A DNA stretch of 64,000 bases from Candidula unifasciata (taxonomy: Eukaryota; Mollusca; Gastropoda; Stylommatophora; Geomitridae), in assembly GCA_905116865.2 (NCBI GenBank), contig CAJHNH020008090.1:1-64000 (forward strand). The letters are read 5' to 3'. The translations under genes were made by a program, and so were the position numbers. Numbering within the stretch: the first letter of the stretch is position 1; every line of letters starts with the position of its first letter. The notes under the pieces were generated by a model, which saw only the letters and a program-made list of their open reading frames with translations, had not been told where the DNA came from and did no database searches. This document shows, in pieces, positions 31,592-44,435 of the stretch.

Positions 31592-31750
31592 CGTCAACGT
31601 CTATGGCTTAGGCGTTGCGAAAGCGCTTCGTAATGCCGGGGTTCGATCCCAGCTGCGGACGGTTTGTCTTGCGTTGGTTTCGACAATGGTACTGAGAGCT
31701 AACCGTTCAGTTAGAGTTGATTATGCAACGTCCTGTAAAGATGTAAGTAA
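31592..31750 (+). repeat. SINE-b copy
   Basis: A tRNA-like head with ATGGCTTAGGCGTTGCGAAA and B box GGGGTTCGATCCC, followed by TTGTCTTGCGTTGGTTTCGA and AGCTAACCGTTCAG. Also at 62.82 and (reverse) 63.2 kb. Confidence 0.75.
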
Positions 31751-31754
31751 AAGT

Positions 31755-32035
31755 GAGTAAAAGACCTTTTTCCACACCTTTAAAAGTAAAGGGCACATAG
31801 GGCTAGTCTTTTTTTTTATAAACCAATCGGCACTCGGCAGGTAATGCTGTCAACATTTAATTAAAAGTAAGTAAAGGACCTATTTCCACGCATTGAGAAG
31901 TATTGGGCATATAGGGCTAGACACATATTTTAAAGACTCAGTGGGTGATATGCTAAACATCACGCTGGCCGCCTTTACTTTCTAGGACTTTATCTGGCCT
32001 CATTTTAAGGCTGGGTGGACCGCTACAGCTCTGTA
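31755..32035 (-). repeat. Two adjacent SINE-a tails
   Basis: Two truncated reverse copies in a row (31755-31860 and 31868-32035), each with a 'CAC(G/A)CNTT(N)GAA' start, GGGCATATAGGGCTAG and the AAxCGGCACTCGG-like middle. Likely one insertion next to another. Confidence 0.65.
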
Positions 32036-32104
32036 GCTGGTGGTCAACATGACAAAGTTGAAATTGACTTCCCATGATTTATCCGGTACATAAATGTTGT
32101 TGTT

Positions 32105-32470
32105 CGTCCATCACTAGTGATGAAGAAGTTTCAAATTCGTTAAGCTGGTTATGTGGCACGCATGCCAGATCACAGGCTCCCCAAAAAAACTCTTCTATGG
32201 TGAGCTGCAAAATGGGAAACGTTCCCAAGGCGGACAACAGAAACGCTTTAAGGACACCTTGAAGTCATCACTCAAAGCATTTGGGATGAATGACACGAAT
32301 TGGGAGGCTGACTCTCAAGACCGAAATGCATGGCGTGCAACTCTGCACAAGGGCTATATGAAAAGCAAACAGAACAGGAAGACTGATTTAGGAAAAGGAA
32401 GGACAGAAAGGCGAATGCAGGAGATCCCCTCCCTGGCCCAACAGTCATTCCCTGTCCTCACTTCGTAGTC
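32105..32470 (+). mobile_element. LINE-C C-terminal remnant
   Basis: The plus frame reads SPKKLFYGELQNGKRSQGGQ, then KKRFKDTLKSSLKAFGM-like and QDRNAWRATLHKG, a non-LTR reverse-transcriptase C-terminus, related to the opposite-strand copy just downstream. Confidence 0.8.
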
Positions 32471-32589
32471 ATACTTGATGAAAAAGAGTGGTCATCATCA
32501 TCTTGATGGACAACACACAAACAGTGATGAAGACCACTTTCATCTAAAATAGTAATGATCACTGATTATGAGTAAAAAAGTGGCTGATT

Positions 32590-33800
32590 CGCCCAATATG
32601 TGCCTAGAAAGTTCTTGAGCAGTGTGGAAAACAGATGGAAGTCGCAGTAAGTGTGGGATAAGCAGTAAGATTATTTCTAGTCCTCCTACGTTTCTCTGCC
32701 TGTGCAACCTCTGCTGCCTGGCAGGCCGATGCACTATGCCTGAGGGACATACGCCATCCAGAACGGACTTGCACAGCAGCCTCCAACGTCGATGTGTTGA
32801 TGCCAAAAGAATTCGGAGCAGTCTTGGGTGTGTCCTTATAGCGCTTTTTCTGTCCTCCCAGGGACCTCTTCCCTTGCTGCTCGCCATAAAATACTCTCTT
32901 TGTGAGGCGATATCCTGGCATGTGGGTTAGGTAAGCAGCCCAACGCAGCAGACAATTTTTCAGTATCGTGTGGATGCTAGGCAGGTTTGCCCTTTGAAGA
33001 ACTACAGTATTTGGGATCCTATCTTGCCATTTGATTTTGAGCAGCTTTTTGAGACAAGTTACATGAAACTGATTCAACTTCTTAGCATGGCCCTGACACA
33101 CAGTCCACGTTTCACAAGCGTAGAACAGTACTGAACGAATTACAGCTTTGTAAACCTTTAGCTTGGTCAGCTGGAGATACCACTTCTGTTCCAGACACTG
33201 GTATAAAATGTGCCGAAATTGCTGCTGGTCTTTGAGATTCTAACATTGATCTCTTTTTCGATGGTGACTATCTGAGATAGAGTACTGTCAAGAAAAGAAA
33301 TTTAACTTTTGATCATTTAGGGTGACAGTGTGATCACAGTTTTATCAGTGTTGATAGTTAGCCCGAATTTGGTACAGGCTTCAGAAAATCTATTGATGAT
33401 GTGCTGCATACTGCATACAGAACTTGCGTTTAGAGCCCAGTCGCCAGCAAATAAAAGGTCTCTAATTGTTATTGTTTTATATTTTGTTTTAGCTCGAAGT
33501 CTCCTCGAATTAGGCAAGTTGCCATCTGTAAGGTACGTTAAAGCAATTCTTGTATTATCATCATCAAAGTATTGACAAGCATTGCAGCAAATGTCATACT
33601 AAATAAGGTTAGCGTAAGCACACATCCTTGCTTTACGCCATTTGAGACATTGAAAGGGTCTGACAGTTTTCCCTTATCCAGCATTATGGCCTGCATACCT
33701 TTATATAACTGCTGTACAATCCTAATAAACATCTGAGGACAATCAAATTTAGCCATCATTTTCCACAGTCCTTCTCTACTGACTCTATCAAATGCCTTTG
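32590..33800 (-). mobile_element. LINE-C reverse transcriptase remnant, FADD mutated
   Basis: In decoding order: 33759-33538 (GMQAIMLDKGKLSDPFNVSN, GVKQGCVLTLTLFSM), 33517-33317 with LLFAGDWALNA where the catalytic F-A-D-D is FAGD (33440-33451), and 33101-32604 with CLKKLLKIKWQDRIPNTVVL, GKRSLGGQKKRYKDT and the C-terminus. Frameshifts separate the parts. Dead element in inverted orientation to the fragment at 32.1 kb. Confidence 0.8.
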
Positions 33801-33804
33801 TGAG

Positions 33805-34010
33805 GTCTATGAAGGTAGAATAGACGATGCAGTTTTGTTCTTGAATCTCTCGAGCCCATAATAATCTTCTTTATCTACTGATTCCGTTGCTTGTTCCAAA
33901 AGGGTTTTGACCACATCTGCCTTCTCGTGTATCCATTCACCACCCAGTAGTGCAGATTCAGCCAATCTGTCAGCCTGTTCATTACCCGCCACGCCAGCAT
34001 AGCCTGAAGA
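33805..34010 (-). mobile_element. LINE-D-type RNase H fragment
   Basis: The minus frame GVAGNEQADRLAESALLGGE is the final conserved RNase H segment plus following residues. It abuts LINE-C at its 3' side. Confidence 0.75.
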
Positions 34011-34351
34011 AAAGATGTTGCTTTATGAAAAGAGCTGTTACCAGCAGCGAATTATCGGAAGCGTGTTGTTTTCTGAAGCGTATTATCTGAAGAATGTTGT
34101 TTTCTAATGAGTGTTATCTGAAGCATGTCGTCTTCAGATCTTAGTCTCTTCCAAAATATAGTTAGCTTAATACTCTGTAATAAATTGTAACCATTTTCTA
34201 TTAAACTTTTATTTACATAAAAACAGTCCATAAAAAATACATTTTAGAGTTAATAAACATGTTGAACAAAATTATAAGACAAAGATTAAAATATATTTCA
34301 ATAATATGCAAGCAGTCTGCACAAATACACAAAACTTACTTGTCTCGTAAA

Positions 34352-37085
34352 CAAGCTACTTAAGTTTTAATGCGTTGAAGTGCGGAATAATGCCGTCAGG
34401 ATTATAATGTGTTGAAGTACTGAACACTGCCGTCATGGTTATAATGCGTTGAAGTGTTGAACACTGCCGTCATGGTTATAAAGGGCTTAACACTAAAGTC
34501 ATTGTTATAATGTGTTGAAGTGCTGAACACAGACGTCATGGCTATAATGTGTTGAAGTGCTAAACACTGCCTTCATGGTTAGAATGTGTTGAAGTGCTGA
34601 AGACTGCCGTCATGGTTATAATGTGTTGAAGTGCTTAACACCGCCGTCATGGTTATAATGTGTCAAAGCGCTGAGCACTGAGGTCATGGTTATAATGTGT
34701 TAAATTGCTAAACACCGATGTCATGGTTATAATGTGTCAAAGCGCTGAACACTGAAGTCATGGTTATAATGTGTTGAAGTGCTGAACACTGCCGTAATGG
34801 TTATAAAGGGCTAAACACTGCCCTCGTGGTTATAATGTGTGAAAGTGCTGAACACTGCCTTCATTGTTATAATGTGTTGAAGTGCTGAACAATGCCCTCA
34901 TGGTTATAATGTGTTGAAGTGCTGAACACTGCCGACATGATTATAATGTGTTGAAGTACTGAACACTGCCGTCATGGTTATATTGTGTCAAAGTGCTGAA
35001 CACTGAGGTCATGGTTAGAATGTGTTGAAATGCTAAACACTGCCGTCATGGTTTTAGTGCGTTGAAGTGCGGAATACTGAAGTCATGGTTATAATGTGTT
35101 GAAGTGCTGAACACTCCCGTCATGGTTATAATGTGTCAAAGTGTTGAGCACTAAGGTCATGGTTATAATGTGTTGAAGTGCTGAACACTGCCGTCATGGT
35201 TATAATTTGTCGAAGTGCTGAAGACTGCCGCCATGGTTATAATGTGTCAAAATACTGAGCACTGAGGTCATGGTTATAATGTGTTGAAGTGCTGAACACT
35301 GCCGTCATGGTTATAATGTGTTGAAGTGCTGAACACTGCCGACATGATTATAATGTGTTGAAGTACTGAACACTGCCGTCATGGTTAGAATGTGTCAAAG
35401 TACTGAACACTGAGGTCATGGTTATAATGTGTTGAAGTGCTGAACACTGCCGTCATGGTTATAATGCGTTGAAGTGCTGAACACTGCCGTCATGGTTATA
35501 AAGGGCTAAACACTGCCCTCGTGGATATAATGTGTGAAAGTGCTGAACACTGCCTTCATTGTTATAATGTGTTGAAGTGCTGAACACTGCCGTCATGGTT
35601 ATAATGTGTTAAAGTGCTGAACACGCCGTCATAGTTATAATATGTCAAAGTGCTGAGCACAGAGGTCGTGTTTATAATGTGTTGAAGTGCTGAACACTAA
35701 CTTCATGGTTTTAATGCGTTGAAGTGCGGAATACTACCGTCATGGTTATAAGGTGTTTAAGTGTTGAACACTCCCGTCATGGTTATAATGTGTCAAAGTG
35801 CTGAGCACTAAGGTCATGGTTATAATGTGTCAAAGCGCTGAACACTGAGGTCATGTTTATAAAGTGTTGAAGTGCTGAACACTGCCGTCATGGTTATAAT
35901 GCGTTGAAGTGCTGAACACTGCCGTCATGGTTACAAAGGGCTAAACACTGCCCTAGTGGTTATAATGTGTGAAAGTGCTGAACCCAGCCTTCATGGTTAT
36001 ATTTTGTTGAAGTGCTAAACACTACCGTTATGGTTATAATGTGTCAAAATGCTGAACACTGAGGTCATGGTTATAATGTGTTGAAGTGCTGAACACTGCC
36101 GTCGTGGTTATAATGTGTTGAAGTGCTGAACACTGCTGTCATGGTTATAATGGGTCAAAGTGCTGAACACTGAAGTCATGGTTAAAATGTTTCAAAGTGC
36201 TGAACACTGAGGTCATCTTTATAATGTGTGAAAGTGCTGAACACTGCCTTTATTGTTATAATGTGTTGAATTGCTGAACACTGCCGTCATGGTTATAATG
36301 TGTTGAAGGGCTGAACACTGCCGTCATGGTTATAATATGTCAAAGTGCTGAACACCACCGTCATGGTTATAATGTGTCAAAGTGCTTAACACTGCTGTCA
36401 TGGTTATAATGTGTCAAAGTGCTGAACACCGCCGTCATGGTTATAGTGTGTTGAAGTGCTGAACACTGTCATAATGGTTATAATGCGTTGAAGTGCTGAA
36501 CACTGCCGTCATGGTTATAATGTGTCAAAGTGCTCAACACTGAGGATGTGGTAATAATATGTTGAAGTGCTGAACACTGATGTCATGGTTATAAAGGGCT
36601 GAACACTGCCCTCGTGGTTATAATGTGTGAAAGTGCTGAACACTGCCGACATGTTTATAATGTGTTGAAGTGCTAAACACTGCCATCATTGTTAAAAAAG
36701 GCTGAACACTGCCCTTGTGGTTTTAATGTGTGAAAGCTCTAAACACTGCAGTCATGGTTACAGGGTGTTAACGTAATGAACATTGCGGTCATATTTACAA
36801 TGTGTTAAAGTGCAGATCACTGCAGTAATAATTACAATGTGTTAAAGTGCTGAAAACTGTCGTCATGGTTATAATGTGTTAAAGTGCTGAACACCGCTGT
36901 CATGGTTATAAGGTGTTAAAGTGCTGAACACTGCTGTCATGATTATAATGTATTAAAGTGCTGCACATTGCCCTCATGGTAGTAGGGTGTTAAAATGCTG
37001 AAAAGTGCATTCATGGTTATAATTTGTTAACGTGTTGAATAATGCAGTTATGGTTACAATGTGTTAAAGTGCGGACCAAGGCTAC
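34352..37085. repeat. Minisatellite, 37 bp unit, about 73 copies
   Basis: The consensus unit reads TGGTTATAATGTGTTGAAGT then GCTGAACACTGCCGTCA (37 bp). Variants swap TGTTGAAG for TGTCAAAG, and GCCGTC for GAGGTC. A short unit (GGTTATAAAGGGCTAAACAC...) recurs near 34801, 35496, 35931 and 36589. Units become more diverged towards the right end, then a (TA)n run follows. Spacing is uniform and there are no unique spacers. Confidence 0.97.
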
Positions 37086-37091
<6 letters not shown>

Positions 37092-37170
<79 letters not shown>

Positions 37171-37195
37171 TATGTATATATATATATATATAATT
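37092..37195. repeat. (TA)n microsatellite
   Basis: About 100 bp of interrupted TA directly after the minisatellite. Confidence 0.95.
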
Positions 37196-37364
37196 TTTGC
37201 CGTATGTCATTACAATAGTATGTATCCACAGCTTTCATTTTCGAATGTTTTTCATATTCTGTGACACAGATGTCACTCCATATAGTTATGACGTACTGTT
37301 ATTACTCTTTACAATATTTTTTTTTAATGGGGTCGATTCAAACGGTGCTACAGAGCTTTTAGTG

Positions 37365-39065
37365 AGTGAGTTAGTCGACAGATTATCCTCAATTGACATC
37401 GAATCATTCAGTCCATGAGTGCTCGGGATTCCTTAGTAAATCCCGCAATGTGTAGCTGCTGATGACACCAGTCCTGTTTTGGTTTCTTTTACTTCTTTGG
37501 CTTCCTGCATAATTCTCTTGTCTGGCCACACATCTTTTACTATCTTTTTCTTTCAGTCTGATCACTTTTGCAGATTCACATTAATAGCTTGATTTATCGG
37601 AAACGTCATACTTCTCGTAAAGCATTCAAAATATCAGCATGGCCCAAGGCTTGTTTGCCCTCCACGGTGGCTTTACCTACAAGCCGATCACCTTGCTATT
37701 TCCTTACACGCCAGTGTGCCTTGTCACAAATATGAAACTGATGTGTGTCAGCCCCGACAGCTTTAGAGACTTCAGCCACTTCAGCCCTTCTCTATCATTC
37801 TGATCATGATTGATCATTGATTTGAGGAAAGCATACACAGAAAAAAATGGTGTCTCCAGACAGTTATTGCTTTGTTGACTGCTATGACCTCCATAGTCAG
37901 ACTGCTTGTGGTCAATAGAACAGCACTATAATTGTGCTTCACAATTCCAACTCCAGTCTGAGCCGTAAAAGCCCAAGAGCTTCTTACAGACCAATTACAG
38001 ACCCATCTGTGTAAATTAAAACATCCCCCTGTAGAGAATTCTTAATTAATCAAAGCCTGAACTTCTGCTTAAACAGCGGCTGGACTTTCTTGTCTGTATT
38101 TTCTCCATAGTCGGATGCAAACAGAAAAGGTCGTGCCGCACACTATTGATAGTTGTACCTATGCATCACCAGGTTCTATGTCCTCAAATGAATACACCTG
38201 CTGAATAATGTCCTCGGCCAGGCCAATCCAAAATTTTCCTCTTTTTAACATGCTGTCCTTTCTTCTTCCATGCAGCGGCTGTCGTGTGTCTGCGTTGACT
38301 CTGAGGTAGACACATGTTCGGAAAATTTGAATTCTGTCCTCGATGGTTGGAAAATCGAGAAGGTAGTGCATCGCCCTGCAAGCTGTATCTCTTGTGCATC
38401 CAAGTATAATGCGCATAGCCTCGTTCTGTATCCTTTCCATCGTCTCTTTCTGCTGACGGCTGAGTCAGGATGGCCATCGCATACTCAAAGACAGAAAGGT
38501 ACACATCGTGATATAAAAGACACAAACGACGCTGCCTACAGTTTTCTTTCCATCATCTCTGAGCATAAACTTAAGGGCTGACCTTGGGGACTACGGTAAT
38601 CCAAAGACAACCCCCTCACTACTAATTTCTTTTCATTGACCAATGCCCACGCTTCAAAACACCAATTGCTTACGTGATTGAGTTCGGTCTGTAGTTTTTC
38701 TGCAAACTGCTCTCTGTCTTTACCCTGCCAATACACTAACACATTATCAGCGTACGACAGCGTCTTAAAAATCTGTCTATAGCATTTCAGCTCAAAAGCC
38801 CATATTTATTTTCGTAAGGACTGCTTTTCTATAGTAGTCTGCCTTGTGATTATCCCATACCCTTCAATGTGTGTGTCGTCTTTGCGAGGCATTGGCAGAG
38901 GTATCAGATAGATGTTTACCAATTCCTCGTTGATACTTGCATTAGCTATACAGTTATTGTACAAATCTGCTAGTTCTTCCAGCCCTTCTTCAGTACACCT
39001 TCCAATGTCATCATAACTTAGTCCATCTGGACCTGGTGCACTGTTTTTTGTTCACTCGTAACTGG
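37365..39065 (-). mobile_element. LINE-D reverse transcriptase plus RNase H remnant
   Basis: The best LINE-D copy. In decoding order: SAPGPDGLSYDDIG-like fingers near 39.04 kb, YADNVLVYWQGKDREQFAEK near 38.74 kb (Y-A-D-D changed to YADN), the thumb block MERIQNEAMRIILGCTRDTA at 38440, RVNADTRQPLHG, an RNase H start with TDGSV (38000-38010) and SSLTMEV, and the RNase H end QGDRLVGKATVEGK near 37.7 kb. Stops and shifts break it. It has the domain order of RNase H-bearing (I-like) LINEs. Confidence 0.8.
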
Positions 39066-39467
39066 AGTCAATTGTGAGATATTAATTCTACAGACTGCAG
39101 TGTTGAATAAGACAAACTAAACACAAGTGTGGTAACTATCCTTACCTACACAGTAATGCAGATTACCCCAGCCTGTTATCAAAGTGACAAGTGTCCTTAT
39201 TATAACTTCTTTGGAAATGTGTATATGATATTGTCTTTGCTGGTCGACCACCTAGGATCAGACTTATGAAGTGCAGGCGTAATCAAACTTTTAGATAGCA
39301 GCCTGAGAAACACTGACAGGGGTGAGTGGGGTGTTAGGGGTGGGGGGGGGGGGGGGGTTCTGAATACACATTTGTTTATTACCTCTGTCTATTACTGCAA
39401 TACGTCTTTCTTCATTGTTTTCTGGTGTGTTCTGAAAAGGAGAAACAATATATGTGAAAAATTTAAT
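39066..39467. other. Unassigned, with poly-G tract
   Basis: Poly-G at about 39340-39357. Nothing else recognised. Confidence 0.5.
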
Positions 39468-39722
39468 AAAGGATTCTTTTCGACGACCACAAGCGTATTG
39501 AGCATGTGATGCTAGAAATGTACTTTACAGACCAATCGGCAGTCGGTGGGTCAACATCACTAGGCCGCATTTACTTCCCAAGACTTTACTTGGTACCGAT
39601 TTAAGGCTGGATCGAGCTGAGAGCTAACGTCATTTTATAGAAAGAAAAAAAAATATCCACTCTGTCATTACCCGAAACCACCATTTTCGAATCCGCAGAC
39701 GAACGTCTAGCCGCTACACAGG
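39468..39722 (-). repeat. SINE-a copy
   Basis: Reverse SINE-a (ACCAATCGGCAGTCGGTGG, GAACGTCTAGCCGCTACAC at the head). Confidence 0.75.
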
Positions 39723-40024
39723 GTTGCCAGATTTTTTTTAAAAAAACTTCATTTTATACCAAACCATTACCCAAAATATGCCAGAAAAATGCCGAATAAA
39801 ATATAACATTGTACCCACTTCACATTAAAATCTATAGATTAAATTCTGGAACCAGTGGAAGATACAGCGTTAACCTTTTGAAAGGTAAAATATTTAAGCA
39901 TTTTCTCAGGTGGCATGAAGTCTTTGCAAATTCATCTATAATGATGGCATATTTCTTGTTCCGAAAATCATTAATAGGGTCATCCTTAAGTGCAGCGATT
40001 TAAAAAAAAAAATCGTTAAGGCAT

Positions 40025-40439
40025 TAGCTGTACCCGGCCACGCGTTGCTGTGTCCCAGAATTGTAAACTGGAAAAGAAAGGAAATAGAAAGCGCTCGTGT
40101 CTAATATGGTTCATGTCAGTCATTGCACAGCTACAGAAATAGTCTGATATGCCAACTGTAGAACATGCAATATATCAGTGAATGTCGATATTAGTGGTCG
40201 AATAAAGTGCACTGTTAGAGAGTGAACAAAAATATATTTTTTAATCAAGGCTTAAGCATCTGTTGTGCTTAAAGAGGTAAAAGTAAAGCTGATTGCTATA
40301 CCTCTAACTGACCAACAAACTGGCACCCCAAAAAATGAGAATAGCTGAGAAAGCGGTATTAAAATATAAATATGTAAGAAATGAGAACTGTAAAATAAAG
40401 TTATTAGCTCTCTGAGCTAACGGTGTCTGTCATAACCCT

Positions 40440-40519
<80 letters not shown>

Positions 40520-42074
40520 ATTTCTCCCTCTCAGAATGATTTAACAATTATCACGTGGCGACATTGTTAAAATAAAAATAGTTTAGAAAAAAAAACGAAT
40601 TTTAAAATAATATTTTAAGCTCTCTCAGTTAACAGTGTCTGGCATCAACAACCCCCCTCCCCCCCCCCCCCCCCCCCCCCACCCCCGTGACAATCATATC
40701 CTCCTCTAAGAAGTATGGGAAAGTCATCGCCTGACGAAATACTGTTGTTAAATTGAACATGGCATCCGTGTCCACCCAGACTAAAACGGGTAGCATTAAT
40801 CTGTACTGAGAATTAAATGGGGCCAGTGTAACAGCTACCACATCACCCATCGAGTACTAGTACTACTGCTACCACTACCACCACCACCGTCACAACAACA
40901 CAAAACGGTTACTACTGTCTGTACTGGTCGTTGTAGCCAGAGGAGTTGGCGCCGCATGCTGTCGCCACGGACTGTTTAGTTTAAGTGTGCCCCCGATATA
41001 AAACTCCATCACCTAACCAGTGGTGGAAAACACAGTAATATTCCGTGATTTAAAAAAAAAAGTACACTATACTTACAAATAGTAGAAATAAAAACCCGCA
41101 CTCGTCATCTCTCCATCTCTGTAGGGACGATTTTTAATTAACCCTGGCAACGTGTCGACCCAAACCAAACTGGACCGTAAGCTGTGTTAGTTAATAGTTT
41201 CTGTCATCAACGAATAGTTTTTGATCGAGTGAAGCGTCAGGGGAAGGCTAATTTGGACTTTACTGAAATCGAATGTCGCAGCCTAGCTGTAAACCACAAC
41301 ACAACGTTCCAATCGCCCTCTCAAGGGTGAACGAATATTACCCGTGACATGAACATTGAGCATCACGTCGCCGCTATCGCAGGCTAGCTGTAAACCCCAC
41401 AATAAAGCGAAAAACAAGTTGTAGATATTGCAGCCTAGCTATAAACCACAACAAAACCTGGCAGCCACCCAGTAAAGCCCCTTCCCCCACTCCCACCCCC
41501 CAATTATATCACCCAGCGGGAAATCGAACTCCTAAGAGTGAAAGGCTTACAACTAACAACGCTAACAACTATTCAAGCATTTAGTAGACATGAAATTATA
41601 TAATAATGTGAAGTTCGGTGTTACACACAGAGTGGCTAACAACTAAAAACAAATCCCGGCCGGCAATGAAACCACTAATTAAATTATCGTTGCTGGAGCT
41701 ACGTCATTCGTGGTTTGTGCAAAACTCATACATACAAACACGCGCGGAGTCTAAGGCAACGTTGGTGTGAGGATTTGAAAGCGATCGGTAAAGAAATGTT
41801 GGAGATTGACCCTGGGGGAAAAGGCATCTATTGGCAGTCCTGCTCAGCATTCGAAATTGGCCATTCAACTAAGAACAAATCCAGGCCGGCAACGAAACAA
41901 ATAATGATTTGACCGTTGCTGGAGCTACATCGTTCGTGGTGTGTGCGATTTTCTGGGAAAAATCACGCATTGAGTCAAAGGCAACGTTGTGTGAAAATTT
42001 GAAAGCGATCGGTTCAGTAGTTTCTGAGTCTATAGTTAACAAACTCGCTAAATTAACACTTTTATTAAAATAGA
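40025..42074. repeat. Element T, copy 1 (2.05 kb)
   Basis: Starts TAGCTGTACCCGGCCACGCG and ends with GCGATCGGTTCAGTAGTTTC ... TTTTATTAAAATAGA, a 3' end style seen in many invertebrate interspersed repeats. Internal parts: (CT)n at 40441-40515, two poly-C monomers, a segment with TACCACCACCACC and SINE-c tail, blocks 'CTAGCTGTAAACCACAACA', and a duplicated 3' end (41690-41800). No long frame. Directly followed by copy 2. Confidence 0.75.
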
Positions 42075-44435
42075 CTAGCTGTACCCGGCCACGCGTTGCT
42101 GTGGTCCAGAATGGTGAAATAGAGAGGAAAGAAAATAGCTCCCCGCTAACAGCGTCTGTCATATCCCCTCCACTCGACCCAGTCATATTTCCCTCTCCGA
42201 AGGATTGAAAAATCATCCATGGCAAAATTATTAAAATAAAAATAGTTGAGAAATGAGAATTTTAAAATTATTTTTGAAGCTCTCTCAGCTAACTGTTTCT
42301 GCCATAACCTTCCCTTCCCCCTCCCCCCCCCCCTCCCTATTCCACCAAACATTTCACCCTCTCCGAAGTTTTTGAAAAAATGATCACCCGGCAAAATTAT
42401 TAAAATAGAGATAGTTAAGAAATAAGAACTTTAAAATAGTATTTTAAGCTCTCTCAGTTAACTGTGTCTAGCATAACGTCCCCCCCCACCCCCCCCCCCC
42501 CCCCTTAAATTCACCAAACATATCTCCCTCTCCGAAGGATTGAAAAAAATCATCACCCGGCGAAATTATTAAAATAGTGATAGTTAGGAAATGAGAACTT
42601 TAAAATAATATTTTAAGCTCTCTCAGCTAACTATGTCTGGCATAAACCCCTCGCCCCCCCCCCCTCCACCAATCATATCCACCCCCACCCCCTCCTCCTC
42701 CACCAATCATATCTCCCTCTCCGAAGAACTGAAAAATCATCAACTGGTAAAATAAATAAAAATAGAAATAGTTAAGAAATGAGAACTGTAAAATAATATT
42801 TTAAGCTCTCTCAGCTAGCTGTGTCTGGCAACCCCCCCCCCCCCCCCCCCCAATCATATCCTCTTCTCCGAAGGATGGGAAAGTCACCGTGTAACGAAAT
42901 ATTGTAACTAAATTGAGCTTGGCCTCCGTGTCCAGACTTTGGCATATACCCCCTCCCCCTCCCCCCCCCCCTTTCCACAGCCATATCTCCCTCTCCAAGG
43001 AATTGAAAAATCATCACCTTACGAAGTCATATCTTCCTCTCTGAAGGACTGAAAGATCATCCATGGCGAAAATATTAAAATAGAAATAGTTAAGAAATGA
43101 GAACTTTAAAATCATATTTTAGGCTCTCTCAGCTAGCTGTGTCTGGCAACCCCCCCCCCCCCCCCCCCCCCTCCCCCCCCCCCCCCAATCATATCCTCTT
43201 CTCCGAAGGATGGGAAAGTCACCGTGTAACGAAATATTGTAACTAAATTGAGCTTGGCCTCCGTGTCCACCCAGACTTAAATAGGTACCATTAACCTGTA
43301 CAGAGAAGTAAATGAGGCCAGTATAACAGCTACCACATCACCCATTCAGTACCTGTACTACTGCAACCACTACCACCACCACCATCACAACAACAACAAC
43401 AAAAACTGTCACTGCAGTCTGTGTAGGTCGGTGTAGAAAAGAGAAGTTAGACCGCATGCTGTCACCGCGGACTATTTAGTAAAATTTTGCCCCCTGACAA
43501 AGGAAAAAAAAAAACTTCATCACGTAACCAGTGATGGAACCCACAGTGAAAAGTAAGTACACTATACTCACGAATAGTGGAGAACAATTCCTCGCACCGG
43601 TCGTCTCTCCCTCTACGAGGGAACAATTTTTAACTGACCTTGGCATCCGTGTCCACCCAAACTAAACTGGACTGTACGCCGTCTTCGTTAACAGTTTCTG
43701 TCATCACCGAATAGTTATTGATCGAGAAGCGTTGCGGGGAGGCTGGTTAGGACTTAACTGAAATCGGATGTCTTTGGGTGAAAGGCGCAGATATCGCAGC
43801 CTATCTGTAAACCACAACACAACGTGGCAACCACTCTTTTAAGGGAATAAGAACAATTATCACCCAGCGGGGAATTGAACACCGGTCACCCGCGTGAAGG
43901 ATGACAGACTTACAAATATACTACCGACGACTGAAGAGTTTAGGTCAGATATTGAAGCCTAGCTGTAAACCACAACACAACGTGCCAACGGCCCTCTTGA
44001 GGGCGAACTAAAATTACCCGTTACATGACCATTGAGCATCACGTCGCCGCTGTCACAGGATAGCTGTAAACCCAAAACCAAAAAAGGCGTAGAAATCGCA
44101 GCCTAGCCATAAACCACAACACAAGGTACCAGCCGCCCAGTTAAGGGCTAAAAAGAAAATTAAATCACCTAGAGGGAAATAGAATAGTGGAATATGCATA
44201 GTTCAATAAGAGCTCAGCAGTCAAATATCTGAAAATAAATCCGGGCCGACAACGAAACATATAATGATTTTACTGTTGCTGGAGCTACGTCGTTTGTGGT
44301 TTGTTCGATTTTCTGACAAAAAATCACTTTGGAGTCAAAGGCAACGTTATGTGCAAATTTGAAAGCAATTGGTTCAGTAGTTTCCGAGTTTTTAAATAAC
44401 AACATCGGAAAATTAAAATTTTTATTAATATAGAT
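42075..44435. repeat. Element T, copy 2 (2.36 kb), head-to-tail with copy 1
   Basis: Same start (CTAGCTGTACCCGGCCACGC) and same end (TTGGTTCAGTAGTTTCCGAG ... ATTAATATAGA) as copy 1. It carries about seven poly-C monomers where copy 1 has two, then the shared segment from GGCCTCCGTGTCCACCCAGA to the 3' end. Confidence 0.75.
42130..43290. repeat. VNTR of about 110-190 bp poly-C monomers
   Basis: Each monomer: GCTCTCTCAGCTAACTGTGT, CTGGCA, a C run of 10-40, ATCATATCTCCCTCTCCGAA, GGATTGAAAAATCATCAC and AATAGTTAAGAAATGAGAAC. The C runs vary most in length. Confidence 0.85.

Noticed and set aside
34352..37085. CRISPR-like array
   Set aside because: No unique spacers; units follow one another directly with gradual variants, in a eukaryotic context.
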